From the NCBI GenBank assembly GCA_963811685.1, contig CAWESK010000005.1:124001-188000 (forward strand): a stretch of 64,000 nucleotides of DNA. The letters are read 5' to 3'. The number at the start of each line of letters is the position of its first letter. Position 1 is the first letter of the stretch. Both the position numbers and the translations under genes were made by a program. Below, in pieces: positions 44,559 to 53,074 of the stretch. Below the pieces are notes generated by a model. The model made no database searches and was not told the DNA's origin. It saw only the letters and a program-made list of their open reading frames with translations. Source of the DNA: CAIWHR01 sp963811685 (lineage in GTDB: Bacteria; Pseudomonadota; Gammaproteobacteria; Burkholderiales; Casimicrobiaceae).

Positions 44559-46259
44559 ATGTTCGGACTGAGCAAAGAAAACAAGGACCCTCTCGGCGAC
44601 GCGAAATCGGCGGAGCGATGGTTCGGCTCGCTCCCCGGCAACGACCCGCTCGCGCTCGAACGGGAGGTCCTCGATGAGCTCGGCAAGCTCTGCGAGCAGA
44701 ACGCGCGGCGCACGCCGCAAGGGCTCGAGGCGGTGTTCCGCGTGGACATCGACACCAAGGGCTTGCGCGACACGCTGGTCGCTCAATACCTCGAGCACGC
44801 GAGCCGGTCGTCGAAGATCGAAAACCAGCTCTGGCAGGCGATTTTCGATCTCTCGCAGGGCTTTATCACCTGCTATTCGGAATTCGCGCGCGAAATCGCC
44901 CGTCATGCGCAGAGCAAGAAGTGGCAGGCGCTGCTGCCCGAGCTCATCGCTCGTCACATCATTCACCTCGGGCTCGACGCGAAGATCCGCCTCTTCCGCT
45001 ACGAGCAGTGGATCCCGGCGAAATGGGCCGAGCTGCACGCGCTCTTCATGCAGGCGTGCTCGCGCCAGATCGAGCGGCACGCGCTGGTCGCCGACGCCAA
45101 GGGCGACACGACGACGATCGAGCACGAGTTCCTCGTGGCGCTCATCCTGCAGCTCGTCAACTCGGGGAACATGACGCCGAGACACGTCGACTGGGTGGCG
45201 AGCCACCTCGACGAATGGTGCCAGCCGCTGCGCCTCACGCTGGAACCGTCATCCGTCACGTCGTTCTACGTCGACCTCGGCAGCCGGGCCGGCCTCCGCC
45301 GCCGCTCGCCGGCGCCGCTCGAGGGTCGGGTGCTGTTCCTCGACACCCGTCCGCTGCACGCGCTGCTCATGCAAAACGTCGCGGTGCTGGAGCAGAAGAT
45401 CCGCGGCCAGCCGCTGTCCGACAAGACGGCGCGGCGCAGCGAGCAGCTCGCCCTCGTCTCCAAGCTCGCCTCGCAGGTCGATCCCGAATTCAAGCCGTTC
45501 GCGCGCCGCGGCGAGCGCACGTCGGCCGCCGGCGCGGTGACCGCCATCGTCGGCTTCGGCAAGATCTCGGGCTACCTCCGCGAGGAAGAACAGCATCCCA
45601 CGCCCGTGCTGGAACAGGGAACGAGCTTCGGCGGCACGATGGAGCTCGCCGTCTTCGGGCGCGCGCGCAACGAAGTGAATCGCAAGGTCGAACAGGCGCA
45701 GCGCCGTCTCGACGCGTATGCCGCCCCGGGCGGCCCGTGGGAAGTGAAGGACGTGAGCCAGACCGGGTTCAGGCTCCTGGCGCCGATGAGCGTCGCCAAC
45801 GCGGTGACGCTCGGCACGCTGGCCGCGATCCGCCCGCATGGGGAGCGCGTATGGGTGCTCGGCATCGTCCGCCGGATGCGCCGGCTCACCTCCGACCGCG
45901 CGGAAATCGGCCTGCAGGTGATCGCGAGCTCGCTCTCGAGCGTCGATCTCATCGAGCAGCGCAAGGCGCAGGAGGATGATTATTCGGTCGACGGCGAGGC
46001 GACGACGATCAACGGCCGCATCTTCCAGGGGTTGTTCCTTTCGCTGCGCAAGCGCGAGACCGACGCAGCGGTGACCTCGCTCATCATGCCTGCAGTCGAA
46101 TACCAGCCCGCGCGGCGCTTCAAGCTGCAGACACCCCGGGCCATGAACGCGATCAAGCTCGGGCGCCTGCTCGAGCAGCAGCCGGAATGGGTCTGGACCG
46201 CCGTCGAGCCGCTCGAACGCGCCGCCGCGCCGGCGGTCGGCAGCGCCAAGCGCCGCTGA
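44559..46259 (+). CDS. large hypothetical protein with PilZ-like C-terminal segment
   Basis: 566 residues from MFGLSKENKDPLGDAKSAER. The N-terminal two thirds is helical and soluble (for example WQAIFDLSQGFITCYSEFAR). From about residue 390 there is a segment reading EVKDVSQTGFRLLAP, which resembles the D-x-S-x2-G of PilZ domains, followed by strand-rich sequence. If this is a PilZ domain the protein may respond to cyclic di-GMP, but the usual R-x3-R motif is not clear. Divergent from the MerR gene. Confidence 0.7.
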   Translation: MFGLSKENKDPLGDAKSAERWFGSLPGNDPLALEREVLDELGKLCEQNARRTPQGLEAVFRVDIDTKGLRDTLVAQYLEHASRSSKIENQLWQAIFDLSQGFITCYSEFAREIARHAQSKKWQALLPELIARHIIHLGLDAKIRLFRYEQWIPAKWAELHALFMQACSRQIERHALVADAKGDTTTIEHEFLVALILQLVNSGNMTPRHVDWVASHLDEWCQPLRLTLEPSSVTSFYVDLGSRAGLRRRSPAPLEGRVLFLDTRPLHALLMQNVAVLEQKIRGQPLSDKTARRSEQLALVSKLASQVDPEFKPFARRGERTSAAGAVTAIVGFGKISGYLREEEQHPTPVLEQGTSFGGTMELAVFGRARNEVNRKVEQAQRRLDAYAAPGGPWEVKDVSQTGFRLLAPMSVANAVTLGTLAAIRPHGERVWVLGIVRRMRRLTSDRAEIGLQVIASSLSSVDLIEQRKAQEDDYSVDGEATTINGRIFQGLFLSLRKRETDAAVTSLIMPAVEYQPARRFKLQTPRAMNAIKLGRLLEQQPEWVWTAVEPLERAAAPAVGSAKRR

Positions 46260-46407
46260 GGTCGCGCATGAGCGCCGCCGGGCCACCCGGAACGCCTGCG
46301 CGAGCAGGGCGAAGCCAAGGCCCGAAGGGCGCGTCTGCGAGCGCGGGCGGCGGCCGACCCCAAACCACCGCGCAAAGAATGCTCCAGCGCGGAGGCCGCG
46401 CGAATCG

Positions 46408-46422
46408 CGCCCCCTCGGGGGG
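46408..46422. other. GC hairpin in the gap before the acyl-CoA synthetase gene
   Basis: GCCCCC and GGGGGC form a 6-bp stem with a 3-nt loop. No U-run follows on either strand, so it is not a standard intrinsic terminator. The surrounding 46260-46473 gap is open in some frames, but its arginine/glycine/alanine composition looks non-coding. Confidence 0.4.
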
Positions 46423-46473
46423 CAGCGCAGCGGCCGAATCGTCCCATGCGGCCGCAAGCGTTGGGTCAAGCCG

Positions 46474-48130
46474 ATGACGGTCGATCGCTACGCGGAGATC
46501 CATCGCGCCCACCGCTGGGACGTGCCGGCGAACTTCTCGATCGCGGACGCCTGCTGCGGCCGCTGGGCGCCCGACCGCACGCGCTTCGCGCTGTACTGGG
46601 AAGACGAATCCGGAGTAGACGGCCGCCTTCACGTACTGGGATCTCGAGCGGCAGGCGAACCGCCTCGCGAATGCGCTGACCGCGATGGGCGTTGCGCGCG
46701 GCGACAAGGTCGCGCTGATCCTTCCGCAGCGCCCGGAGACCGTCGTCGCGCACATCGCGATCAACCGCATCGGCGCCGTCGCGGTGCCGCTGTCGTTCCT
46801 GTTCGGCCCCGAGGCGCTCGAATACCGGCTGCAGGACTCGCAGGCGAAGGTCGCGTTCGTCGATCCGCAGTCGCTGCCGAACATGGCGGCGATCCGCGAT
46901 CGCTGCGCCGGCATTGCGCACATCATCGGCGTCGCCGGCGCCCACGAGTCGTGGGTCGTCTCGTGGGAGGCGACGCTCGCAAGTCAGTCGCCACATTTCA
47001 CGCCGCCCGCGATCGCCGCCACCGATCCCGCGTTCCTCGTCTACACGAGCGGCACCACCGGCCCGCCGAAAGGCGCGCTGATGCCGCAGCAGTGCCTGCT
47101 CGGCAATCTGCCGGGGTTCGTCCACTCGCACAACGGCTTTCCCCGGCCGGGTGACGTGTTCTGGTCACCCGCCGACTGGGCCTGGACCGGCGGCCTCATG
47201 GACGCGCTGCTGCCGACGCTGTATTTCGGGCAGCCGATCGTCGGCTATCGCGGCCGCTTCGATCCGGAGCGCGCCTTTGCGCTGATCGAGAAATACGGCA
47301 TCCGCAATACGTTCCTGTTCCCCACGGCGCTCAAGATGATGATGAAGGCCTACCCGCGGCCGGGCGAGCGGTTCGAGATCAACCTGCGCTCGATCATGAG
47401 CGCCGGCGAAGCGGTCGGCACCGCGGTGTTCGAATGGGCACGCGACGCGCTCGGGGTGACGATCAACGAGATGTTCGGCCAGACCGAGATGAATTACATC
47501 GTCGGCAACTCGCACGAGCTGTGGCCGGCGAAGCCGGGGTCGATGGGGCGGCCCTACCCCGGGCACCGCGTCGCGGTCATCGACGACGAAGGCAGCGAGA
47601 CGGCCGCGGACGCGATCGGCGAAGTCGCGGTGAACCGCATTGCGCCGGACGGAACGCCGGACCCCGTCTTCTTCCTCGAGTATTTCCGCAATCCGGAAGG
47701 GACGGCGAAGAAATTCAGCGGCGACTGGTGCCGCACCGGCGATCTCGCGAAACGCGACGCCGACGGCTATCTTTGGTATCAGGGCCGCGCCGACGACATG
47801 TTCAAGGCCGCCGGCTACCGGATCGGCCCATCGGAGATCGAAAATTGTCTGGTGCGCCATCCTGCGATCGCCAACGCCGCCGTGGTTCCGTCGCCCGACG
47901 AGACGCGCGGCAACGTCGTGAAGGCGTTCGTCGTGCTCGCCGCCGGACATGCGCCGACGCCCACGCTCGAGGAGGACATCCGGCAGCACGTGCGGAAGTT
48001 CCTCGCGCCCTACGAGTACCCGAAGGAAATCGAATTCATCGACGCGCTGCCGATGACGACGACCGGCAAGGTGCAGCGGCGCGTGCTGCGCGAGCGCGAA
48101 CGCGAGCGCAAGGCGTCCGGGCCACGCTGA
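46474..48130 (+). CDS. AMP-forming acyl-CoA synthetase, single frameshift near the N-terminus
   Basis: Adenylate-forming ligase of the acetyl/medium-chain acyl-CoA synthetase group. The N-terminus MTVDRYAEIHRAHRWDVP starts at 46474 and runs to YWEDESG. The frame then breaks near 46615, and the protein continues one frame over as AAFTYWDLERQANRLANAL and GVARGDKVALILPQRPE. Removing one base in GGAGTAGACGG restores it. Catalytic motifs are intact: VYTSGTTGPPKGAL, WYQGRADDMFKAAGYRIGP and TGKVQRRVLRE with the acetylatable lysine. Substrate not fixed. As sequenced, translation would start at 46685. Confidence 0.88.
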
Positions 48131-48534
48131 TGCCTCTCGCGGGCGCGCATCGTCTGCGTCTCGTGCTGACCGACGATCGGATGGCGATCTGCCGTCTCGG
48201 ACCCGGGGACCGCGCGCCGGCGTGGGCGACCCGCGGCAGCTGGTGGTCGATGTCGCGCACGCCGGACGAGCTTTCCATCGTCTGCGCAGAGACCGCGGTG
48301 CCGCAGGACGTCCAGGCAAGCCGCGGCTGGCGGCGGCTGCGCTTCGAAGGTCCGCTGCCGCTCGACCAGACCGGGATTCTCGCCAGCGTGACCGGTCCGC
48401 TCGCCGCGGCGCACGTGTCGCTGTTCGCCGTCGGGACCTACGATACCGACTACGTGCTGATTCCCGACGCGCAGCGGAACGCGGCGATCGCCGCGCTCGA
48501 GGCGGCGGGGCACTCGATCAGCGCGGGGATGTAG
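48130..48534 (+). CDS. ACT-domain protein
   Basis: 134 residues beginning MPLAGAHRLRLVLTDDRMAI, starting on the last base of the synthetase stop codon. The second half reads PLDQTGILASVTGPLAAAHV and SLFAVGTYDTDYVLIP, an ACT fold of the paired-ACT amino-acid-sensing type. Likely an allosteric sensor rather than an enzyme. The last 17 nt overlap the convergent membrane gene. Confidence 0.82.
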   Translation: MPLAGAHRLRLVLTDDRMAICRLGPGDRAPAWATRGSWWSMSRTPDELSIVCAETAVPQDVQASRGWRRLRFEGPLPLDQTGILASVTGPLAAAHVSLFAVGTYDTDYVLIPDAQRNAAIAALEAAGHSISAGM

Positions 48535-49120
48535 GCGTCACGCCGCGCTCGGGGAGCGCGCGCAGTCGCTCGAGGAAGGCGCGGTGCGTGAGCACCCAGG
48601 TCACGGCCGGGATCACCGTCGGCAGGATCAGCGAACCGAACTGGAAGGCGAAAGCGATCAGCTCGCGCTGCCACGCCGAAAACCCGGTCTGCGACGCGAC
48701 GAGCGGGGCCGACGTGATCGCGATGTTTTTCAGGAAATCGGCGAGCACGCCCCACGCGACGAACGGCAGTTGCACTGCGTAGCCGAGGAGAAGCGTGCGC
48801 GGCCATCGCGGCTCGCGGGCCGCCAGCACCAGCGCAGCGAAGAGCGGCATGCCGAACGAATACAGCAAGCCGTCGACATCGACCGTGATGTGCGCCGCGC
48901 CGCCGAGCACCTCGCCCGGCTTCAACGCGGTGGCGAACGTGAAGATCGCGGCGTTCTGCTCGACGGCGGTGACGATGTCGGAGAGCCCGGCGGCCGCGAC
49001 CCCGGCGAGCAGGAGCTTCACCGGCCACAGCAGGAGAGGCGCGCCGAAATACCAGACGATGAACGCGACGGGCAGCCACACGAGCACCTTCAGCACGAAG
49101 CGTCCGAGCGGCGTCCGCAT
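48518..49120 (-). CDS. exosortase H-associated membrane protein
   Basis: 200 residues, MRTPLGRFVLKVLVWLPVAFIVWYFGAPLL as its first membrane segment (partial residues given), with three further segments (for example MPLFAALVLAAR and LLLGYAVQLPFVAWGVL). Sequence style and position downstream of xrtH match the small partner protein of the exosortase H system. Its start codon is 4 nt from the end of the palindromic element that separates it from xrtH. Confidence 0.78.
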   Translation of the reverse strand: MRTPLGRFVLKVLVWLPVAFIVWYFGAPLLLWPVKLLLAGVAAAGLSDIVTAVEQNAAIFTFATALKPGEVLGGAAHITVDVDGLLYSFGMPLFAALVLAAREPRWPRTLLLGYAVQLPFVAWGVLADFLKNIAITSAPLVASQTGFSAWQRELIAFAFQFGSLILPTVIPAVTWVLTHRAFLERLRALPERGVTPTSPR

Positions 49121-49124
49121 GAGT

Positions 49125-49395
49125 TAGGGCCTGTTCACACTATGGACGGAAACGCGAACGGGTGGCATGGGCCGCCAATCAAGGCGGACGAGGAAGCGAA
49201 GACCGGGCGTCTTCGCAAGGAGGACAACGTAGAGTGGCGGCCCAGGCTGCCCGTTCCCTTCGGGTTGCTGCCGAAAACGCCCATCGCTGCGTTGCGAAGT
49301 CTCGCCGGACATCTCGTCCGCCTTCGCCTTCGCGCCTCGCGCTGGGCGTTTTCGGCCGTGCAACGCGTTTGTGTCCATAGTGTGAACAGGCCCTA
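49125..49395. repeat. 271-bp palindromic (MITE-like) element with perfect 23-bp inverted ends
   Basis: The ends at 49125-49147 and 49373-49395 are exact 23-bp inverted repeats beginning TAGGGCCTGTTCACAC. An internal 14-bp arm pair (49270-49283 and 49343-49356, TGGGCGTTTTCGGC) and a GGGCCGCC/GGCGGCCC pair add further folding. It has no transposase. It shares internal and end sequence with the element at 4790-4972, in opposite orientation. The right end overlaps the xrtH stop codon. No target duplication is obvious. Confidence 0.85.
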
Positions 49396-49899
49396 GGCCG
49401 GCGCAGGGTCCGGCGTCACGCGGTCGACCGGAAGCGTCCGCACCCAGACGAGCCAGACGATCAGCACGTCGAGCATGATGAGCGCCTGCCAGACGTAGAG
49501 GTGCGCCCACTCGAACGCCTCGAGGTTCCACTGCCCGAGGTAGAAGAGGCTGATCACCCGGATGATGTTGAGGCCTTGCACGGCCACGACGCCGGCGAGG
49601 AGCCCCAGCAGCCGGTGCTTCCAGGGTGCGGGAAACGCGAGGATCGCCGCGACGAGGACGATCGTCGCCTCGACGCCGTTGCATCCGGATTCGATCGACA
49701 CCGCGAAACCGTTCGCCGTGCTCTGCAGCACCTTGCCGGTCGCGACGACGCCGGGGTCGAAGAACGTGACGAGGCGGGCGCTCACCGCAGCCAGCGTGTT
49801 GGTCCAGGGGACGACGAAATACTCCTGCGCCCACGGCGTCAGCTCGGCGCCGAACAGCACGGCCTGCAGGACCAGGAACTGGATGAAAAAGCGGATCAC
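49393..49899 (-). CDS. xrtH: exosortase H (IPTLxxWG-CTERM-type sorting enzyme)
   Basis: Inner-membrane cysteine transpeptidase-like enzyme that processes proteins carrying a C-terminal sorting tail. A GTG start at 49899 (VIRFFIQFLVLQAVLFG) gives 168 residues, the short exosortase size. The catalytic set is complete: Cys in ESGCNGVEA, Arg in NIIRVISLFYLG and His in WAHLYVWQAL. Its TAG stop lies in the terminal repeat of the adjacent element. No substrate with an IPTL-type tail was found in the window. Confidence 0.88.
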   Translation of the reverse strand: MIRFFIQFLVLQAVLFGAELTPWAQEYFVVPWTNTLAAVSARLVTFFDPGVVATGKVLQSTANGFAVSIESGCNGVEATIVLVAAILAFPAPWKHRLLGLLAGVVAVQGLNIIRVISLFYLGQWNLEAFEWAHLYVWQALIMLDVLIVWLVWVRTLPVDRVTPDPAPA

Positions 49900-50076
49900 G
49901 GACGGCGATTCTACGGCAGTTTCGCTCCGCGGCCGCGCCACCCGCCCGAGCGGGCTTCCCGCCGGCGCCGGCTGGGGCACGGGTTAACATACGGGCCGGC
50001 GCATGCAGGTTCCGAAAAACCGCGCCGACCCGAGCACGGCGCCGGCCCGCGCACGCATTCTTTCCACGCACCCGCC

Positions 50077-51492
50077 ATGCTCTTCAACAGCTACGACTAC
50101 CTGATCTGGTTCCTTCCCGGAACTCTCGTCGTTTTCTTTCTGCTTGGCCGGCGGCCGCTCGCCGCGCAGGCATGGCTCACGCTCGCGTCGCTTTTCTTCT
50201 ACGGCTGGTGGAACCCGTGGCACCTGCCGCTGATCCTCGGCAGCATCGCGTTCAACTTTGTCGTCGCCCAAGGCTTGCGCAAGGGCGCGCCGCGCGGGCT
50301 GCTGGCGTTTGGCGTCGCCGCGAATCTCGCGGTGCTGGGCGTCTTCAAGTACGCCGACTTCTTCCTCGTCAACGCGGCGCACCTGACCGGCGAACCGGCG
50401 CCCCTCCTCCACCTCGCGCTGCCTCTCGGCATCAGCTTTTTCACGTTCACGCAGATCGCGTATCTCGTCGACGTGTATCGCCGCAAGGCGCAGGAACCCG
50501 TGCTCGCCAACTACGCGCTTTTCGTCACGTTCTTCCCGCACCTGCTCGCGGGACCGATCCTGCATCACAGCGAAATGATGCCGCAGTTCGCCGACAAGTC
50601 GAACAAGCGGCCGCAATGGGACAACCTCGCGTCGGGCCTCTTCCTGCTGACCATCGGCCTCGTCAAGAAGGTCGTCTTTGCCGACACGTTCGCGCCGATC
50701 GCCGATGCGGGCTTCGGCGCGCCCGCAACCTTGAGCGCGCCGGCGGCGTGGCTCGCCGTCCTCGCGTACACGATGCAGATCTATTTCGATTTTTCCGGCT
50801 ATACCGACATGGCGCTGGGTGCCGCGCGTCTTTTCAACATCAGGATGCCGATCAATTTCGACTCGCCCTACCGCGCGACCGACATCCGCGATTTCTGGCA
50901 CCGCTGGCACATCACGCTGTCGCGGTTCCTGCGTGAATATCTCTATATCCCGCTCGGAGGCAATCGCGGCGGAGACGCGCGGACCGCCGCCAACATTCTC
51001 GCGACGTTCCTGTTGGGCGGACTCTGGCACGGCGCCGCGTGGACGTTCGTGATCTGGGGCCTTCTGCACGGCCTCGCAATGGTTTTCCTCCGCTTCTGGG
51101 GCACGATCGGGCGCCCGCTGCCACGGGGGCTTGCGTGGGCGCTCACGTTCCTGTTCGTGATGACGACCTGGGTGTTCTTTCGCGCCACTTCGCTCGACGG
51201 CGCGCTCGCGATGCTGCAGGCGATGGCGGGACTGAACGCGGCGCCAGGCGCCACACTCGGCTGGCTCGGGGATGTCGAGGCCCGTCTCGCCACCGCCCTC
51301 GTCCTTCCTCCCGCGTGGACGCTGGTGCCGCCGGCGCTCGGCCTGCTCGTCGTCTGGCGGCGCGCCAACTCCAACGCGCTGGCCATGCGTTTCCAGCCGG
51401 GGATCGCGAACGGCGCGTTCGTCGCCCTCGCGCTGCCGGTGTGCGTGCTGCAGCTTGCGCGCGTGACGCCCTTCCTCTATTTCAATTTCTGA
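50077..51492 (+). CDS. MBOAT family O-acyltransferase (AlgI-like)
   Basis: Multi-membrane-segment acyltransferase that moves acetyl or acyl groups to extracellular polymers. 471 residues from MLFNSYDYLIWFLPGTL. The signature region DFWHRWHITLSRFLREYLYIPLGG (about residues 273-296, partly given) and the catalytic His in LLGGLWHGAAWTFVIWG are present. It pairs with the next gene, as AlgI does with AlgX/AlgJ. Confidence 0.94.
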   Translation: MLFNSYDYLIWFLPGTLVVFFLLGRRPLAAQAWLTLASLFFYGWWNPWHLPLILGSIAFNFVVAQGLRKGAPRGLLAFGVAANLAVLGVFKYADFFLVNAAHLTGEPAPLLHLALPLGISFFTFTQIAYLVDVYRRKAQEPVLANYALFVTFFPHLLAGPILHHSEMMPQFADKSNKRPQWDNLASGLFLLTIGLVKKVVFADTFAPIADAGFGAPATLSAPAAWLAVLAYTMQIYFDFSGYTDMALGAARLFNIRMPINFDSPYRATDIRDFWHRWHITLSRFLREYLYIPLGGNRGGDARTAANILATFLLGGLWHGAAWTFVIWGLLHGLAMVFLRFWGTIGRPLPRGLAWALTFLFVMTTWVFFRATSLDGALAMLQAMAGLNAAPGATLGWLGDVEARLATALVLPPAWTLVPPALGLLVVWRRANSNALAMRFQPGIANGAFVALALPVCVLQLARVTPFLYFNF

Positions 51493-51501
51493 CGGCGCAC
51501 A

Positions 51502-52602
51502 GTGAGGTCGAACTTCGCCAGCGAACCCGCGACGCCCTCGACGCTGGCCGCTCGCCGCTGGGTCGCCGCGTCGCTCGGCATCGCCGCGGCGGCGCTCGTC
51601 GCCGTCGGCGCCTTCAACGCGTACGTCGATCCGTTCCAGCAATACCGGATCCCCGGACCGTTTCCGGCGCGCTACTACACGTCGCTCCACCGTTACATCG
51701 CGCCGGGCCTCGCGAAGAACGCGGCGTACGACACCTTGCTGTCCGGATCCTCCATCGTCGAGAACACGCGCAACAGCGACATCGGGCGCGCTTGCCACGG
51801 CGTGGGACTCAATGTGGCGATGCCCGCACTCACCGCGACGGAGCAGGCACAGATCGTCGGCACGGCGCTGGCGGCGAAGCCGCTCGCGCGGGCGATTCTC
51901 GTGCTCGATTTCAACGAGTTCTCGGGCGCCCCGGATCAGCGCAATCCGCTGGCGGGACCGATGCCGCCCTATTTCTACGACCGCAATCCCCTCAACGATT
52001 TTCCGTACCTGCTGTCGTGGGGCGTGCTCGTCAAGTCGTGGCGGATGCTGACAGGAGATCGGACGGAGCGCTTCCGAACGGATGCCGACACCCCATGGTG
52101 GTGGGCCGATGAAAAGCGTTTTGCGCGCGACGAAGTCGTGAAGCGGCTCGACCCGCGCAACCTCAACGCGCAGTTCCAGCAGCCGCCGCGCGAGCTGCCG
52201 GGGATGCAGGAGAGCTTTCACCGCAACCTGCTGCCGCTCTTCACCGCGTATCCGCAGACCGAATTCGTGCTCGTCTGGCCCCCCTACTCGATCGTCGTGT
52301 GGGCCGATTTCGTCCAGCGCGCGCAACTCGACGTATCGCTCGACTTCAAGCGCTGGGTGTTCGCAACGACGCGCGACCTTCGCAACGTCCGCATCGTCGA
52401 CCTCCAGGGCGTGGCGGAGGTCACGCACAACCTCGACCGCTACACGGACCTCTACCATTTCGCGCCGCCGGTCAACCAATGGCTGGTGGAGGAGGCCTGC
52501 GGCGAGCGCTATCGCGTGCGCCCCGACACCGTCGATTCCCTCGACCGTGACCTGCGTCGGCAGGCGCTGGCCTTCGATCCGGCATCGCTCGGCGCCCACT
52601 GA
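51502..52602 (+). CDS. membrane-anchored SGNH-like partner of the MBOAT protein
   Basis: 366 residues from GTG at 51502. A short N-terminus and one membrane anchor (WVAASLGIAAAALVAVGAFNAY) precede a periplasmic domain. It has LLSGSSIVENT (about residue 83), like a block I serine, and a late DLYHFAPPVNQWLV that could supply the Asp/His pair. This resembles the SGNH-hydrolase-like acetylation partners. Catalytic assignment is by pattern only. Confidence 0.75.
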   Translation: MRSNFASEPATPSTLAARRWVAASLGIAAAALVAVGAFNAYVDPFQQYRIPGPFPARYYTSLHRYIAPGLAKNAAYDTLLSGSSIVENTRNSDIGRACHGVGLNVAMPALTATEQAQIVGTALAAKPLARAILVLDFNEFSGAPDQRNPLAGPMPPYFYDRNPLNDFPYLLSWGVLVKSWRMLTGDRTERFRTDADTPWWWADEKRFARDEVVKRLDPRNLNAQFQQPPRELPGMQESFHRNLLPLFTAYPQTEFVLVWPPYSIVVWADFVQRAQLDVSLDFKRWVFATTRDLRNVRIVDLQGVAEVTHNLDRYTDLYHFAPPVNQWLVEEACGERYRVRPDTVDSLDRDLRRQALAFDPASLGAH

Positions 52603-52680
52603 CCGAGGGCGCGACGCCCCGGCAGGATCTCCCCCAGGGACCGGCCATTGCAGGGCTCCGATGGAGGGGCTTGCAATTCT

Positions 52681-52705
52681 AAATGCGAATCATTATCATT
52701 CGTAA
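52681..52705. promoter_or_regulatory. Fur box upstream of the iron uptake trio
   Basis: The AT-rich stretch around GCGAATCATTATCATTCGT contains AATCATTATC, the core of the Fur consensus GATAATGATAATCATTATC. It also has a CGAAT/ATTCG palindrome, 28-52 nt before the cupredoxin gene. It stands out sharply from the GC-rich surroundings. Confidence 0.72.
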
Positions 52706-52732
52706 TAACCCGTCTGGCCGAGGAGCCGAATC

Positions 52733-53059
52733 GTGTCCCGTCTGCTGCCGCTTGCCCTCTTGTTGTTCGTTGCCTCCACGCGGGCGCTTGCCGCCGATGA
52801 CGAATTCAAGCTGGTGATCGAAAGCCACAAATTCGACCCGGCGGAAATCACGGTTCCCGCAGGCAAGAAGATCAAGCTCATCATCGAAAACCGCGACGCC
52901 ACGCCGGAGGAATTCGAGAGCCACGCGCTCAATCGCGAAAAGGTGATCGCCGGCAAGTCGACGGCGACGATCTTCATCGGACCGCTCAAGCCCGGCAGAT
53001 ACCCCTTCGTCGGCGAATTCAACGAGGCGACCGCCAAGGGCACGATCGTCGTCAACTGA
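52733..53059 (+). CDS. exported cupredoxin-domain protein (EfeO/P19-like)
   Basis: 108 residues from a GTG start. A signal peptide (RLLPLALLLFVASTRALA) is followed by a cupredoxin fold with FKLVIESHKFDPAEITVPAG and a late GRYPFVGEF. Together with the next gene it resembles the periplasmic metal-binding part of EfeUO or FTR1 iron uptake systems. It lies directly behind the Fur box. Confidence 0.88.
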   Translation: MSRLLPLALLLFVASTRALAADDEFKLVIESHKFDPAEITVPAGKKIKLIIENRDATPEEFESHALNREKVIAGKSTATIFIGPLKPGRYPFVGEFNEATAKGTIVVN

Positions 53060-53074
53060 TCACGGGCAACCGCC

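Noticed and set aside
46187..46477. 96-codon frame between the PilZ-like and acyl-CoA synthetase genes
   Set aside because: Starts inside the upstream gene and is made of Arg/Gly/Ala/Ser runs. Looks like non-coding GC-rich sequence with a hairpin.
49162..49380. 72-codon plus-strand frame inside the palindromic element
   Set aside because: Lies wholly within the repeat, with no ribosome site or recognisable sequence; a by-product of GC-rich palindromes.
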